Below are positions 10,786 through 19,634 of a stretch of 64,000 nt of DNA, in pieces. The stretch covers positions 1,328,001-1,392,000 of the forward strand of contig NZ_CP119409.1 in NCBI RefSeq assembly GCF_029223885.1, given 5' to 3'. The notes beneath the pieces were generated by a model. It did no database searches. It had not been told where the DNA came from and saw nothing but the letters and a program-made list of their open reading frames with translations. This DNA comes from Pararhizobium gei (GTDB taxonomy: Bacteria; Pseudomonadota; Alphaproteobacteria; Rhizobiales; Rhizobiaceae). The position numbers and the translations under genes are program-made. The number at the start of each line of letters is the position of its first letter. Positions within the stretch are counted from its first letter, which is position 1.

Positions 10786-11595
10786 ATGTCCCGTTCATCA
10801 GCGTTTTTCCTCGCCGCCGGCCTGTTTGCCGGTCTGTCATCCTCCGTCCAGGCTCAGGATGGCGGTCAATTCTGGTCCGGCGACTGGTATCTGAAAGTCG
10901 GGGCCACGGGCTTCATCGGTCCGAAATATGATGGCTCTTCCGACCGCCTGTTCCAGGCTGCACCCTTGATCTCGCTCGGGCGGGCCGGCAGCACGGTGCG
11001 ATTTTCCTCGCGCAACGACAACCCGGCCTTTGCGTTCGTCGACAAGGGCGCCTTCCGGGCCGGCGTCGTCGGCAAGCTGATCTTCGATCGCGACGAGGAT
11101 ACTTCATCCGATCTGAAAGGCCTCGATCCCGTGCGTTTCGGCGGGGAACTTGGCGGCTTTGCGGAAGTCTACCCGACGGATTGGCTGCGGATCCGCGCCG
11201 AACTGCGCCAGGGCATTCGCAGCCATCACGGTATTGTCGCAGACGTCGCCGCGGACGGATTTGTCGATGTCACCGACACGGTCCGGGTCTCGGCCGGTCC
11301 AAGGCTGTCGGCGGCGACCAGCGACTATTTCGACGCCTATTACGGTGTCGATGGCTCCGAAGCGGCAAAATCCGGTTATTCGACCTATTCGCCCTCCGGC
11401 GGCCTGAGCTCGGTGGGAGCCGGCACGGCCATCACCTGGCAGGCGACCGAGAAGCTGGAGACCAGCGCCTTTGCCGAATACAAGCGGCTGATGGGGCCGG
11501 CGGCCGATTCGAGCATTGTGAGGGAAGGCGGCAGCCGCAATCAGTTCATGGTCGGTCTCTCGGCGACCTACAGGTTCGATTTTACCCTGGATTGA
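10786..11595 (+). CDS. MipA/OmpV family outer-membrane protein
   Basis: A 269-residue outer-membrane beta-barrel protein of the MipA/OmpV family. The signal peptide MSRSSAFFLAAGLFAGLSS is followed by VQAQDGG. Family features are YLKVGATGFIGPKYDGS near the mature N-terminus, GAFRAGVVGKLIFDRDED, GGELGGFAEVYPTDWLRIRA, and an aromatic C-terminal strand ending ATYRFDFTLD. MipA was named as a scaffold for murein enzymes in E. coli, but most family members have no proven role. The ATG at 10786 has a GGAG ribosome binding site; an earlier ATG in frame would spoil the signal peptide. Confidence 0.88.
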   Translation: MSRSSAFFLAAGLFAGLSSSVQAQDGGQFWSGDWYLKVGATGFIGPKYDGSSDRLFQAAPLISLGRAGSTVRFSSRNDNPAFAFVDKGAFRAGVVGKLIFDRDEDTSSDLKGLDPVRFGGELGGFAEVYPTDWLRIRAELRQGIRSHHGIVADVAADGFVDVTDTVRVSAGPRLSAATSDYFDAYYGVDGSEAAKSGYSTYSPSGGLSSVGAGTAITWQATEKLETSAFAEYKRLMGPAADSSIVREGGSRNQFMVGLSATYRFDFTLD

Positions 11596-11661
11596 TTGCG
11601 ATCGGGCGCTCATCCGCTCTGATCGCTTGACCGTGTGCCCCGGCGTTTGCGAAGACGGGCC

Positions 11662-12621
11662 ATGAGCACCAAATCTGCCGATTCCGGGCGCGTCCACGAT
11701 GCGCCGTCCAACAACTGGGTTTACCGCGTCCTGCCCAGGCCGCTCTGGCCCTATGCCCAGCTTGCCCGCTGGGACAGGCCGATCGGCTGGCAATTGCTGA
11801 TGTGGCCGTGCTTCTGGTCGGCGGGACTGGCGGCCAATGCCGCGGCCAGCCTTGGAACCTTCGCCTTTGGCCCCTTCGTCTTTCATCTGATCCTGTTCTT
11901 TATCGGCTCGGTCGCCATGCGCGGCGCGGGCTGCACCTATAATGACATTATCGATCACGACATCGATATGGCGGTGGCGCGTACCCGCTCGCGCCCCTTG
12001 CCCTCCGGTCGCGTCAGCCGCCGACAGGCAAAAATCTTCATGGTACTGCAGGCACTGGTAGGGCTTGTCGTCCTCCTCCAGTTCAACACCTTCTCCATCC
12101 TGCTCGGCGTCTTCTCGCTCGTCTTCGTGGCGATCTATCCCTTCGCCAAGCGCTTCACCGACTGGCCGCAGTTTTTTCTCGGCCTGGCCTTTTCCTGGGG
12201 CGCCCTGATGGGTTGGGCGGCGCAGTTCGGTGAAATATCGGCCGCCGCAGCGATCCTTTATGCCGCCGCCATCGCCTGGACGGTCGGCTACGACACGATC
12301 TATGCCTACCAGGACAAGGAAGACGACGAATTGATCGGGGTTCGATCGACGGCACGCCGTTTCGGCGAGAGGCCGCGCCCCTGGTTGCTGGCGCTCTACG
12401 GCCTGACCGTCGTTTTGCTGTTCGTTTCCTTTGCCGCAGCCGGAGCCGGGCTCCTTGCCTATGCCGCGCTGCTGGTCGCGGCGGTGCTCTTGTTTTACCA
12501 GATCCTTGTGCTCGACATCCACGATGCCGCGCAATGCCTTGCCCTGTTCCGGTTCAACAATCTCGTCGGGCTCATCCTGTTTGCCGGGCTGATTGCCTCG
12601 CTCCTCGTTCGGCTCGTCTAA
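11662..12621 (+). CDS. ubiA: 4-hydroxybenzoate polyprenyltransferase
   Basis: A 319-residue integral membrane prenyltransferase of ubiquinone synthesis. It attaches the polyprenyl tail to 4-hydroxybenzoate. Both Asp-rich motifs that bind Mg-diphosphate are present: NDIIDHDID (in GCTYNDIIDHDID) and the second, DTIYAYQDKEDD. The N-terminal PYAQLARWDRPIGWQLLMWP block is also typical. The start at 11662 gives the usual length; an ATG nine codons upstream is possible. Seven to nine hydrophobic segments are visible. A bidirectional terminator follows. Confidence 0.96.
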   Translation: MSTKSADSGRVHDAPSNNWVYRVLPRPLWPYAQLARWDRPIGWQLLMWPCFWSAGLAANAAASLGTFAFGPFVFHLILFFIGSVAMRGAGCTYNDIIDHDIDMAVARTRSRPLPSGRVSRRQAKIFMVLQALVGLVVLLQFNTFSILLGVFSLVFVAIYPFAKRFTDWPQFFLGLAFSWGALMGWAAQFGEISAAAAILYAAAIAWTVGYDTIYAYQDKEDDELIGVRSTARRFGERPRPWLLALYGLTVVLLFVSFAAAGAGLLAYAALLVAAVLLFYQILVLDIHDAAQCLALFRFNNLVGLILFAGLIASLLVRLV

Positions 12622-12642
12622 ATCTCCTGCGCCATACGCAAA

Positions 12643-12670
12643 AGACCGGCTGCAGGGAGAGCCGGCCTTT
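12643..12670. terminator. Bidirectional terminator between ubiA and DUF6101 gene
   Basis: A CCGGCT/AGCCGG stem (12646-12651 and 12660-12665) is preceded by an A tract and followed by a short T tract, so it can act on both strands. It lies between the convergent ubiA and DUF6101 genes. Confidence 0.7.
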
Positions 12671-12698
12671 CACGCTGGAGTAACGTCGATGACGGGTG

Positions 12699-13265
12699 TC
12701 AGCTGCGCGCGATGATCTCGCGACCGTCGATCTTCATCTTGACACCGAGACTGCCGGTCGCGCGGCGCATCAGGAAGCGCGGACGGCGTTCGTTGAAAAG
12801 CGAATGGCGACGCCGCGGCTTGGTGTCGCCGGTGCGCACCTCGCCGAGATGCTCCTCCAGCGGCCGTGCAACGCCGTCGGCTTCCACCATCAGCATCGGT
12901 GTCCGGTAGGCTTCCGCCCAGGCGCGCCAGTCGGCTGCGATGTCGGAAAGGTCATGTGCCACGAGCAGGGGAATGCAGAGTTCGGGATCGTCGTGGTGAA
13001 GCTCCAGCGTCACGGTCACCCCGCCGTTTCCATGGTCGATGGCCCGGGCAGCCACGCCCTTGAAGGCACGGGCGGGAAGCGCGATCGACAGCGGCAGTCC
13101 GCTCGACGGTAAAATTTTGCGCAACACTGCGCCGCGCTCGTCCAGACTGATGCTGACCGTGCTCGATTGTCCCTGCAGGCTGTAGCTCGCGTGCTGGGGA
13201 AAGCGTTTCGGGTCCAGTCGCAGCGTCGTATCGACCCAGGCCGGTTGTTGAAGTGTCTTCAGCAT
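12699..13265 (-). CDS. DUF6101 family protein
   Basis: A 188-residue protein that matches my recollection of the rhizobial DUF6101 family; function unknown. No signal peptide or membrane segment is visible. A central block reads ELHHDDPELCIPLLVAHDLS, and the basic C-terminal part (RRRHSLFNERRPRFLMRR) could bind nucleic acid or acidic polymers, which is inference only. It is convergent with ubiA. The start ATG at 13265 gives a normal-looking N-terminus (MLKTLQQPAWVD). Confidence 0.75.
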   Translation of the reverse strand: MLKTLQQPAWVDTTLRLDPKRFPQHASYSLQGQSSTVSISLDERGAVLRKILPSSGLPLSIALPARAFKGVAARAIDHGNGGVTVTLELHHDDPELCIPLLVAHDLSDIAADWRAWAEAYRTPMLMVEADGVARPLEEHLGEVRTGDTKPRRRHSLFNERRPRFLMRRATGSLGVKMKIDGREIIARS

Positions 13266-13613
13266 GTCAATCGCCCTTGTTTTACCTGAGAGCCGGTTCC
13301 CGGTCTTCTCTTTGGGACTTTTTCGTCCTCTATGGCTGAAGCATAGGCGGGGGGCGTTTGAGACCGCTTAAAAATCGCAGTTAAAAAACTTTGCATTTCC
13401 CGATGGTTAGCAAAAGCCAACGCGGCAGGGTTTCCAAAGACTGAAGAAAGCCAGCCGCATTTTGCCTATCGGGCAAGAGCCGATGACAGCGCTGGAAAGC
13501 CACGCACAAGTCAGGCAGGCGATGGTGCTTTCCGGATATGGCCGCGCGATGCGGCGTCTTGCCTGCGCGGACGAACAGTCCGGCGGGCGTTTCAGGCGAT
13601 CGGCAGAGCGGCT
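13266..13613. other. Intergenic region between divergent DUF6101 and DUF1217 genes
   Basis: 348 bases with no convincing gene. The left third is relatively AT-rich with T tracts (13313-13330) and TTAA words near 13366-13385, and probably holds the divergent promoters. A short open frame from 13462 overlaps the DUF1217 start in another frame and looks like chance. Confidence 0.4.
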
Positions 13614-15923
13614 ATGGTTTCGACCTTCATCGACTACAACCTCATTACCCGCGACATGAAGACGAGCATCCAGCGGACCTCCGAACAGGTGCTGGTTGCC
13701 CGCGAAACCGAGTATTACAAGGCCAATATCGGCAATGTCACGTCAGTCGATGAATTCCTCGATGATTACCGGCTCTATTCCTATGCGATGAAGGCGCACG
13801 GGCTGGAAGAGATGACCTATGCCAAGGCCTTCATGCGCAAGGTCATGGAAAGTGATCTGAGCGACGAAAACAGCTACGCCAACATGCTGACCGACGAGCG
13901 CTACCGCAATTTCGCGATGGCGTTCAGTTTTTCCCAAGCGACCGAAGTGGTCCAAAGTGATGCACAGGAAGACGCCCTGATCGGGCTCTACAATGAAAGC
14001 ATCGCCAACCAGGATGACGCAGTCCGCGCCGACTCGGTCTATTTTAACGCAGTGATCGACACTGTGAAGACCGTTGACCAGCTATGGCAGAACGAGAAGC
14101 TTAAGGACTACGTGCTGACGGCCTTCGGCTATAATCCGGACTATATGTCCTACAGCCATTTCAAGGGCGTGGTGACGAGCGATGTCAACGATCCCAACAG
14201 CTATGTGAACACCGCGGACGCCGCCTATAAACAGGGCTATCAGGACAAGATCGATGCGGTGACGGCGAACGCGACGGCAGCAGAGCTGGCAGATCCGAAC
14301 AGCGCGCCGAGCAAGCTGATCACCCAGTTTCAAACTGCGATTGCCAATGCACCGGATTACAGGGCTCTGGCTGCCGCTTTCAATTTTCAGGATGACGGCA
14401 CGTTGCTTGCGGGCGATCTGCCGATGTCGGATCCTGCCAAGGCATCGACCAACGAGGCCTACGTCTTCGCGCAGCCGCGGCTCTCGTCGTCTGCAGCCCA
14501 GGTCAACAAGCTGTTTTACGAATCGACCATCGACAGCGTCACCAAGGTCGGCGATATCCTCGGGAATTCGCGCCTTTTTGCCTATATCCGCATTTCCTAC
14601 GGTTTGCCGGCCAGCCTGCTGAATTCGACGATGGAAAACATCCTCACCAGCGACCTGAACGATCCCAACAGCTACGCCAATACACAGGGCGGCACCGAAT
14701 ACAACGCGATCTACAAGGAACTGGCGGCGGCCTTCAACTTCCAGACCGACGGGACGCTTGCGGCCGGCGACAAAGCCCAGACGGCCGATCAGAAGACCCT
14801 GACGTCAGCCTATTGGATGGCCCGCTATAATGACGCCGACGAAGCTGCCGACGAGGCGCTGATCAACTCCTACAAGACGCTCATCGGCATCGTCGCCGAT
14901 GTCGACGATCTGCTGGCCGACCGGAAGATCATGAACCTGGCCCTGACCGCCGTCGGCCTGCAGAACGTGGGCGATACCGCGCGAACGTTGAGGAAGGTCC
15001 TGACCAGCGACCTCACCGACCCCGCCAGCTATGTCTATACGCTGAAAGACGAACGCTACGTCAAGCTGGCCAAGGCCTTCAATTTCAACGGCGACGGCAC
15101 GCTCGGTGTGCCGCTGCTTGCCCAGTCCCAGACCGAAATTCTCAATACGGCGAAATCATATGTCGTTGAAAAGAGCCGTTTCGGCACGGATGAGGACAGG
15201 ACAAAGGCGACGGACGAATCGAAATATTACAGTGCCGAGATCGAAAAGATCGAAACGCTGAACGATCTTCTGGGCAACCGGCGCATGGTCGATTTCATCC
15301 TTGTCGCAGCGGGGCTCGATCCCGAAGAGATCACCACGGACTACGTCCGCCAGATGTTCGAATCCGATCCGGCCGATCCGAACAGCTTCATCAATACCGA
15401 GCCTGAAACCAGTCTCTATAAAGAACTTGTCGCGTCCTTCAACTTTGATCGTGACGGCAATCTCGCCAAGCCCGATCCCGGCATCCAGACGAAGCGCGGC
15501 CTGCTGGAGACCGAAGGCCTCTACTACAACCAGACCCTGGAAGAGCAGAAGGGCGAGGACAATGCCGGCGTGCGCCTGGCGCTCTATTTCCGCCGCATGG
15601 CCGGCGATGTGACCACGGCTTACGACCTTCTGGCCGACAGCGCCCTTCTGCAGGTCATCCAGACGACGTTCAGCATCCCCCAGGAAATGTCGAGCGCCGA
15701 TGTGGATATCCAGTACGACTACATCAACCGCGTGCTCGATATCGAGGATCTGCACGACCCGGAAAAGCTGGAAAAGCTTCTGGTCCGCTTCACCGCGCTT
15801 TACGATGTAGAAAACAACGTCGACGCGTCGCCTGCCGAACTGATCATGGCGGGCAGCGGCCGGGGCGGCATCAGCGCCGAGACGCTTATGAGCCTTACCC
15901 AGCTTCGCTCAGGCGGTTTTTGA
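13614..15923 (+). CDS. DUF1217 repeat protein, flagellar-region family
   Basis: A 769-residue protein built from about five copies of the DUF1217 unit. Each copy ends with a recognisable SDLxDPNSYxN motif followed by LAxAFNF: near residues 79-107 (SDLSDENSYANM), 190 (SDVNDPNSYVNT), 345 (SDLNDPNSYANT), 465 (SDLTDPASYVYT) and 582 (SDPADPNSFINT). DUF1217 proteins in rhizobia are usually coded in the flagellar cluster, where some influence motility. Here no flagellar gene is nearby. There is no signal peptide. The ribosome binding site before 13614 is weak, so the start is moderately certain. Confidence 0.85.
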   Translation: MVSTFIDYNLITRDMKTSIQRTSEQVLVARETEYYKANIGNVTSVDEFLDDYRLYSYAMKAHGLEEMTYAKAFMRKVMESDLSDENSYANMLTDERYRNFAMAFSFSQATEVVQSDAQEDALIGLYNESIANQDDAVRADSVYFNAVIDTVKTVDQLWQNEKLKDYVLTAFGYNPDYMSYSHFKGVVTSDVNDPNSYVNTADAAYKQGYQDKIDAVTANATAAELADPNSAPSKLITQFQTAIANAPDYRALAAAFNFQDDGTLLAGDLPMSDPAKASTNEAYVFAQPRLSSSAAQVNKLFYESTIDSVTKVGDILGNSRLFAYIRISYGLPASLLNSTMENILTSDLNDPNSYANTQGGTEYNAIYKELAAAFNFQTDGTLAAGDKAQTADQKTLTSAYWMARYNDADEAADEALINSYKTLIGIVADVDDLLADRKIMNLALTAVGLQNVGDTARTLRKVLTSDLTDPASYVYTLKDERYVKLAKAFNFNGDGTLGVPLLAQSQTEILNTAKSYVVEKSRFGTDEDRTKATDESKYYSAEIEKIETLNDLLGNRRMVDFILVAAGLDPEEITTDYVRQMFESDPADPNSFINTEPETSLYKELVASFNFDRDGNLAKPDPGIQTKRGLLETEGLYYNQTLEEQKGEDNAGVRLALYFRRMAGDVTTAYDLLADSALLQVIQTTFSIPQEMSSADVDIQYDYINRVLDIEDLHDPEKLEKLLVRFTALYDVENNVDASPAELIMAGSGRGGISAETLMSLTQLRSGGF

Positions 15924-16010
15924 TCGCCAGGCCAAGGAATAATACTTGTTGTCTCGCTAAAAAAGCGTTCTATGTTTTTTATTATCAATATTTCAGAGGC
16001 AGGCTAGGAC

Positions 16011-16805
16011 ATGGCAACCTTCAATTTCGCTGCCAGCGGTTACGCGATCGATTTTTCAACGACGTCGACCAATCTGCTGTTCCAGTATGATTTCGCGAGC
16101 GCAAGCTCCACCAAGCTTAAACTCTATGACAACAGCAGCAATTATACCTCATTTGGCGGAACCGGCTTCAAATATGTTGTCAAATCCGGCTTCGTAACCG
16201 ATGTCACAGCGGGTAAGGTCCAGTCGCTTGATGTCGTCATCAAAGGCGTGACCACGGTCAAGATCACAGGACTCGATGTCTCCGCTGCCAGGCTTTACGA
16301 CGCCGCCGCCGCCGAAGATGACGCACTGTTCGTCAACCTGTTGCTGGCCGGCAATGACACGATCAACGGGACCAGCTCGGCGGATATCATCAACTCCGGC
16401 ACCGGCGACGATGTCATCAAAGGCAATGGCGGTAACGACAAGATCCGCGGTGCTGCCGGGGCCGACGATCTCTATGGCGGAACCGGGAAAGACTTCTTTG
16501 TCTTCAAATCCGTCAAGGATTCGACCTCTTCGGTGGGCGGGCGCGATACAATCTTCGATTTCAACGGCAGCGGTGGCGATCGCATCAAGCTGAACGACAT
16601 CGACGCCAATACCAAGCTGTCGCACGATCAGGCCTTCAGCTTTATCGGAACGAAGGCGTTTTCCGGCCATGCCGGCGAGTTGCGCTATGAAAAGAAAGCC
16701 TCCGACACCTATGTCTATGCCGATGTGAACGGCGACAAAAAGGTGGATTTCGCCATCCACTTCGATGACGCCATCACGCTCCAGAAGGACTTTTTCATCC
16801 TTTGA
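16011..16805 (+). CDS. RTX calcium-binding protein, type I secretion substrate
   Basis: A 264-residue protein with no N-terminal signal peptide. Its central part carries two to three RTX nonapeptides (NDTINGTSSAD, GTGDDVIKGNGGNDKI, GADDLYGGTGKD), which bind calcium outside the cell. The rest of the C-terminus (FFVFKSVKDS, DTIFDFNGSGGDRIKL, ITLQKDFFIL) resembles the serralysin-type secretion domain used by type I exporters. No ABC exporter or membrane fusion protein is adjacent, so an exporter must be coded elsewhere. The N-terminal 100 residues are unassigned. Its last 11 bases overlap the 3' end of the convergent oxidase gene. Confidence 0.88.
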   Translation: MATFNFAASGYAIDFSTTSTNLLFQYDFASASSTKLKLYDNSSNYTSFGGTGFKYVVKSGFVTDVTAGKVQSLDVVIKGVTTVKITGLDVSAARLYDAAAAEDDALFVNLLLAGNDTINGTSSADIINSGTGDDVIKGNGGNDKIRGAAGADDLYGGTGKDFFVFKSVKDSTSSVGGRDTIFDFNGSGGDRIKLNDIDANTKLSHDQAFSFIGTKAFSGHAGELRYEKKASDTYVYADVNGDKKVDFAIHFDDAITLQKDFFIL

Positions 16806-18246
16806 ATGTGCCGGGATCGGTCTGCAGCACCTTGCCGGGATTCATGATGCCGGCCGGGTCGAAGGCGTGCTTGATGCGCTGCATCAGGTCGATCTCGATG
16901 GGCGAGCGCACCTGCGCCAATTCGTCCCGCTTCAATTGGCCAATGCCATGCTCGGCCGAGATCGAGCCGTTATAGGCAAGCACGATGCCGTGGACGATCG
17001 CATTGATCTCGCGCCAGCGGCCGATGAACGCTTGGATGTCGGCCCCAACCGGCTGGGAGATGTTGTAGTGAATATTGCCGTCGCCCATATGGCCGAAGGC
17101 GCAGATGCGGGCGCCGGGGATGGCCTTCATGACAGCCGCATCCGCCTGCGCCATGAAGGCGGGAATGCTGGACACCGGCACGGAAACGTCGTGCTTGATC
17201 GATCCGCCTTCCGGCTTCTGCGCCGGCGACATGCTTTCGCGCATATGCCACAGGCTCCGGCGCTGCGCTTCGCTTGCGGCAAGCACCGCGTTTTCCACCA
17301 AGCCCGTCGAGATCGCGTTTTCCAGCAACTGGTTCATCATCCGCTCCGCCGTCTCCGCGGAGTCCGAGGTGGAGATGTCGATCAGGACATACCAGGCATG
17401 GACAGTCTGAAGCGGATCGCGAACGCCCGGAATATGCCGTGCCGTGAATTCGACGCCGAGCCGTGGCATCAGTTCGAAGCCGGTCAGCGCTGGCCCACAA
17501 AGGCTGGCTGCCTTGTCGAACATGTCAAGCGCGTCCTCGACGCTTCTTAACCCGGCAAAGGCGACCTGATGGCCGAGCGGTTGCGGAAACAGCTTCAGCA
17601 CGGCGCCGGTGATGACGCCAAGCGTGCCTTCGGCTCCGATGAACAGGTCGCGCAGGTCGTAGCCCGTATTGTCCTTTTTCAGCCGCCGCAGTCCGTCCCA
17701 GATTTCACCCGTCGGAAGAACGACTTCGAGGCCAAGGCAAAGCTGGCGCATATTGCCATAGGCGAGAACCGCCGTGCCACCGGCATTGGTGGAAAGATTG
17801 CCGCCGATCCGGCAGGAGCCTTCCGAACCGAGCGATAGCGGAAACAGGCGATCATGCGCTTCTGCAGCCTTCTGGATATCCGCCAGAATACATCCGGCAT
17901 CGGCGACGATGACATTGCCAACTGGATCCATGTCGCGAATACGGTTCAGCCGTTGCAGCGACAGCACGATATCGGCAGCGCCGGTGCGCGGAATCTGTCC
18001 GGCCACGTGGCCGGTATTGCCCCCTTGCGGCACGATGGCGGCACCGGTCTCCGTTGCGAGTTTCAGGATTTGCGACACCTCTTCCACGGTGCCGGGTTTC
18101 AGAACCAGCGGCGTCGTGCCTTTGTAGAGCCCGCGGGATTCGACCAGATAGGGAGCGAGATCGCCCGGCTCCGTCAGGGCGTTCGCCGCACCGACGATGG
18201 TGGTGAAGCGGGCGATCAGATCGGGTGAGGGGAGGGTGTTCATCAT
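16795..18246 (-). CDS. FAD-linked oxidase, D-2-hydroxyacid dehydrogenase type
   Basis: A 483-residue flavoprotein of the glycolate oxidase/D-lactate/D-2-hydroxyglutarate dehydrogenase family. The PCMH-type FAD-binding domain covers about residues 40-220 (VPQGGNTGHVAGQ, LSLGSEGSCRIGGNLSTNAGG, FIGAEGTLGVIT). The C-terminal FAD-oxidase domain covers 240-470, with FGHMGDGNIHYN and SAEHGIGQLKRDEL. The substrate cannot be fixed from sequence; a D-2-hydroxyacid is likely. I used the ATG at 18246. The open frame runs 93 codons further upstream, but only through a palindromic repeat. It lies downstream of the Sua5 gene on the same strand, with the repeat between them. Confidence 0.92.
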   Translation of the reverse strand: MMNTLPSPDLIARFTTIVGAANALTEPGDLAPYLVESRGLYKGTTPLVLKPGTVEEVSQILKLATETGAAIVPQGGNTGHVAGQIPRTGAADIVLSLQRLNRIRDMDPVGNVIVADAGCILADIQKAAEAHDRLFPLSLGSEGSCRIGGNLSTNAGGTAVLAYGNMRQLCLGLEVVLPTGEIWDGLRRLKKDNTGYDLRDLFIGAEGTLGVITGAVLKLFPQPLGHQVAFAGLRSVEDALDMFDKAASLCGPALTGFELMPRLGVEFTARHIPGVRDPLQTVHAWYVLIDISTSDSAETAERMMNQLLENAISTGLVENAVLAASEAQRRSLWHMRESMSPAQKPEGGSIKHDVSVPVSSIPAFMAQADAAVMKAIPGARICAFGHMGDGNIHYNISQPVGADIQAFIGRWREINAIVHGIVLAYNGSISAEHGIGQLKRDELAQVRSPIEIDLMQRIKHAFDPAGIMNPGKVLQTDPGTFKG

Positions 18247-18279
18247 AGGAGCGGTCCCTTGTGGGTCGCCGGGTTGCTC

Positions 18280-18432
18280 TTTGCTCCCCTCTTCTCCCCA
18301 TCGGGGAGAAGGTGGCGCGAAGCGCCGGATGAGGGGGCCCGAAGGCCAGTTCTGTTTGGTTCCGGCCGCGCCGAAGTCCCCCTCATCACCTCGCTTGCGC
18401 TCGGCACTTCTCCCCGCTGGGGAGAAGAGGGA
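18280..18432. repeat. RIME-like repeat pair upstream of the oxidase
   Basis: Two half elements lie in opposite orientation. The left half has the hairpin TTCTCCCC/GGGGAGAA (18292-18310) followed by a segment ending GGATGAGGGGG (18327-18337) that nearly duplicates the copy in glyS. The right half starts CCCCCTCATC near 18378 and ends with a second TTCTCCCC/GGGGAGAA hairpin (18408-18426). About 40 unique bases separate them. It sits between the Sua5 and oxidase genes. Confidence 0.85.
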
Positions 18433-18526
18433 GATCGACGCGCGCCCCTGCAACCAACAAGCCATTGTGCTGACCGCAAAGGGAGGACCGTTTGGCGAAG
18501 ACCAGAGGGATATATCCCAAGACAAT

Positions 18527-19513
18527 TCATCCTTGAGTACCCTCCCTCGGCGCCGCCGCCCGTTCGATGCGGTCGATGATCGCCTCTCCTAATCCATTGG
18601 ACGGAATAGGGCCGAAGGCGATGGTCGTGGCGCCCGAGGCGTCAGCTTGTTTCATGTAGGCAAAGAGATTGGCCGCCGCCTCCCGCAAATCGCCGGAGCG
18701 GCTGAGATCGAGCACCAGCACGGCCTTCTCTTCGCCCGGCAAGACCTTGCCGCCGAAGCGGATGACGGCTTCGCCGGCCGTGACATCCGATGCATTCAGC
18801 CGGACTGCCGCTCCCGGCGCATAATGCGAGGCGAGCATGCCCGGCGCCTCGATCGCAGCCCCCGCCGTCTGCGGTCGCTGCACCGTCTTTCCTGTCACTC
18901 TTTCAATGTCGGCGACATCCAGCCCGCCCGGCCGCAGCAGCCTGATCTCGTCGCCCTCCACCTTGATGATGGTGGACTCCAGGCCGATCCCGGCTGGTCC
19001 GTCGTCGAGGATGAGTGCGACCTTGCCGCCAAGATCGTCCGCGACATGCGCGGCTGTCGTTGGGCTGATCCTGCCGGAAGTGTTGGCGCTCGGTGCGGCA
19101 AGCGGCTTGCCGTATCTCTCGATAACCCGGCGGGAAAACCCGTCCGGCATGCGGATCCCCAGTGTATCGAGGCCGGCGGATGCCAGCGGATGCACGCCGC
19201 TCTCTGGCTTCATCGGCAGGATCAGCGTCAGCGGCCCTGGCCAGAAAGCCTCGGCAAGCGCCAGTGAAATCGGATCGAAAACAACATGGCGGCGCGCCAT
19301 GTCGAGATCGCAGACATGGCAGATCAGCGGGTTGAAGCGCGGTCGCCCCTTCATTTCGTAAATACGGGTGATTGCATCGGGATTGGTGGCGTCCGCCGCC
19401 AGGCCATAAACCGTTTCCGTCGGGATCGCCACGGGCAGGCCCATGCCCAGTGTGTCGCAGGCCCCCGTCAGGGCGCGCTCCGGTTCCGTCCGTGTATCGA
19501 TGATCAGGGTCAT
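18527..19513 (-). CDS. L-threonylcarbamoyladenylate synthase, Sua5/TsaC
   Basis: A 328-residue Sua5-type enzyme that makes threonylcarbamoyl-AMP from threonine, bicarbonate and ATP for the t6A modification of tRNA. The YrdC domain (about residues 10-200) shows IPTETVYGLAADA, EMKGRPRFNPLICHV, FWPGPLTLIL, and PSANTSGRISPTTA. The C-terminal Sua5 domain follows a linker, with LASHYAPGAAVRL as its hallmark. Its length fits the two-domain Sua5 form, not the short TsaC form. It is the first gene of a leftward pair with the FAD-linked oxidase, an arrangement seen in rhizobia. Confidence 0.94.
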   Translation of the reverse strand: MTLIIDTRTEPERALTGACDTLGMGLPVAIPTETVYGLAADATNPDAITRIYEMKGRPRFNPLICHVCDLDMARRHVVFDPISLALAEAFWPGPLTLILPMKPESGVHPLASAGLDTLGIRMPDGFSRRVIERYGKPLAAPSANTSGRISPTTAAHVADDLGGKVALILDDGPAGIGLESTIIKVEGDEIRLLRPGGLDVADIERVTGKTVQRPQTAGAAIEAPGMLASHYAPGAAVRLNASDVTAGEAVIRFGGKVLPGEEKAVLVLDLSRSGDLREAAANLFAYMKQADASGATTIAFGPIPSNGLGEAIIDRIERAAAPREGTQG

Positions 19514-19634
19514 GCAGCTTCCAAAGTCGCGGCTACGCGCTCTTCGGTCTCTTTACAGGGCATTGCCGAGCCTTGCCAAGCCATTTTGGCCGCGCCGGCA
19601 AGCAAGGAGATTGCCAACCGATGTCCGGCGCCGG

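Noticed and set aside
11104-12534. 476-codon minus-strand frame opposite mipA and ubiA
   Set aside because: Antisense to ubiA with both Asp-rich motifs intact; no family features.
13366-13385. Possible CtrA site (TTAA words) before the DUF1217 gene
   Set aside because: The spacing between the TTAA words is nine bases, not the seven of the CtrA consensus.
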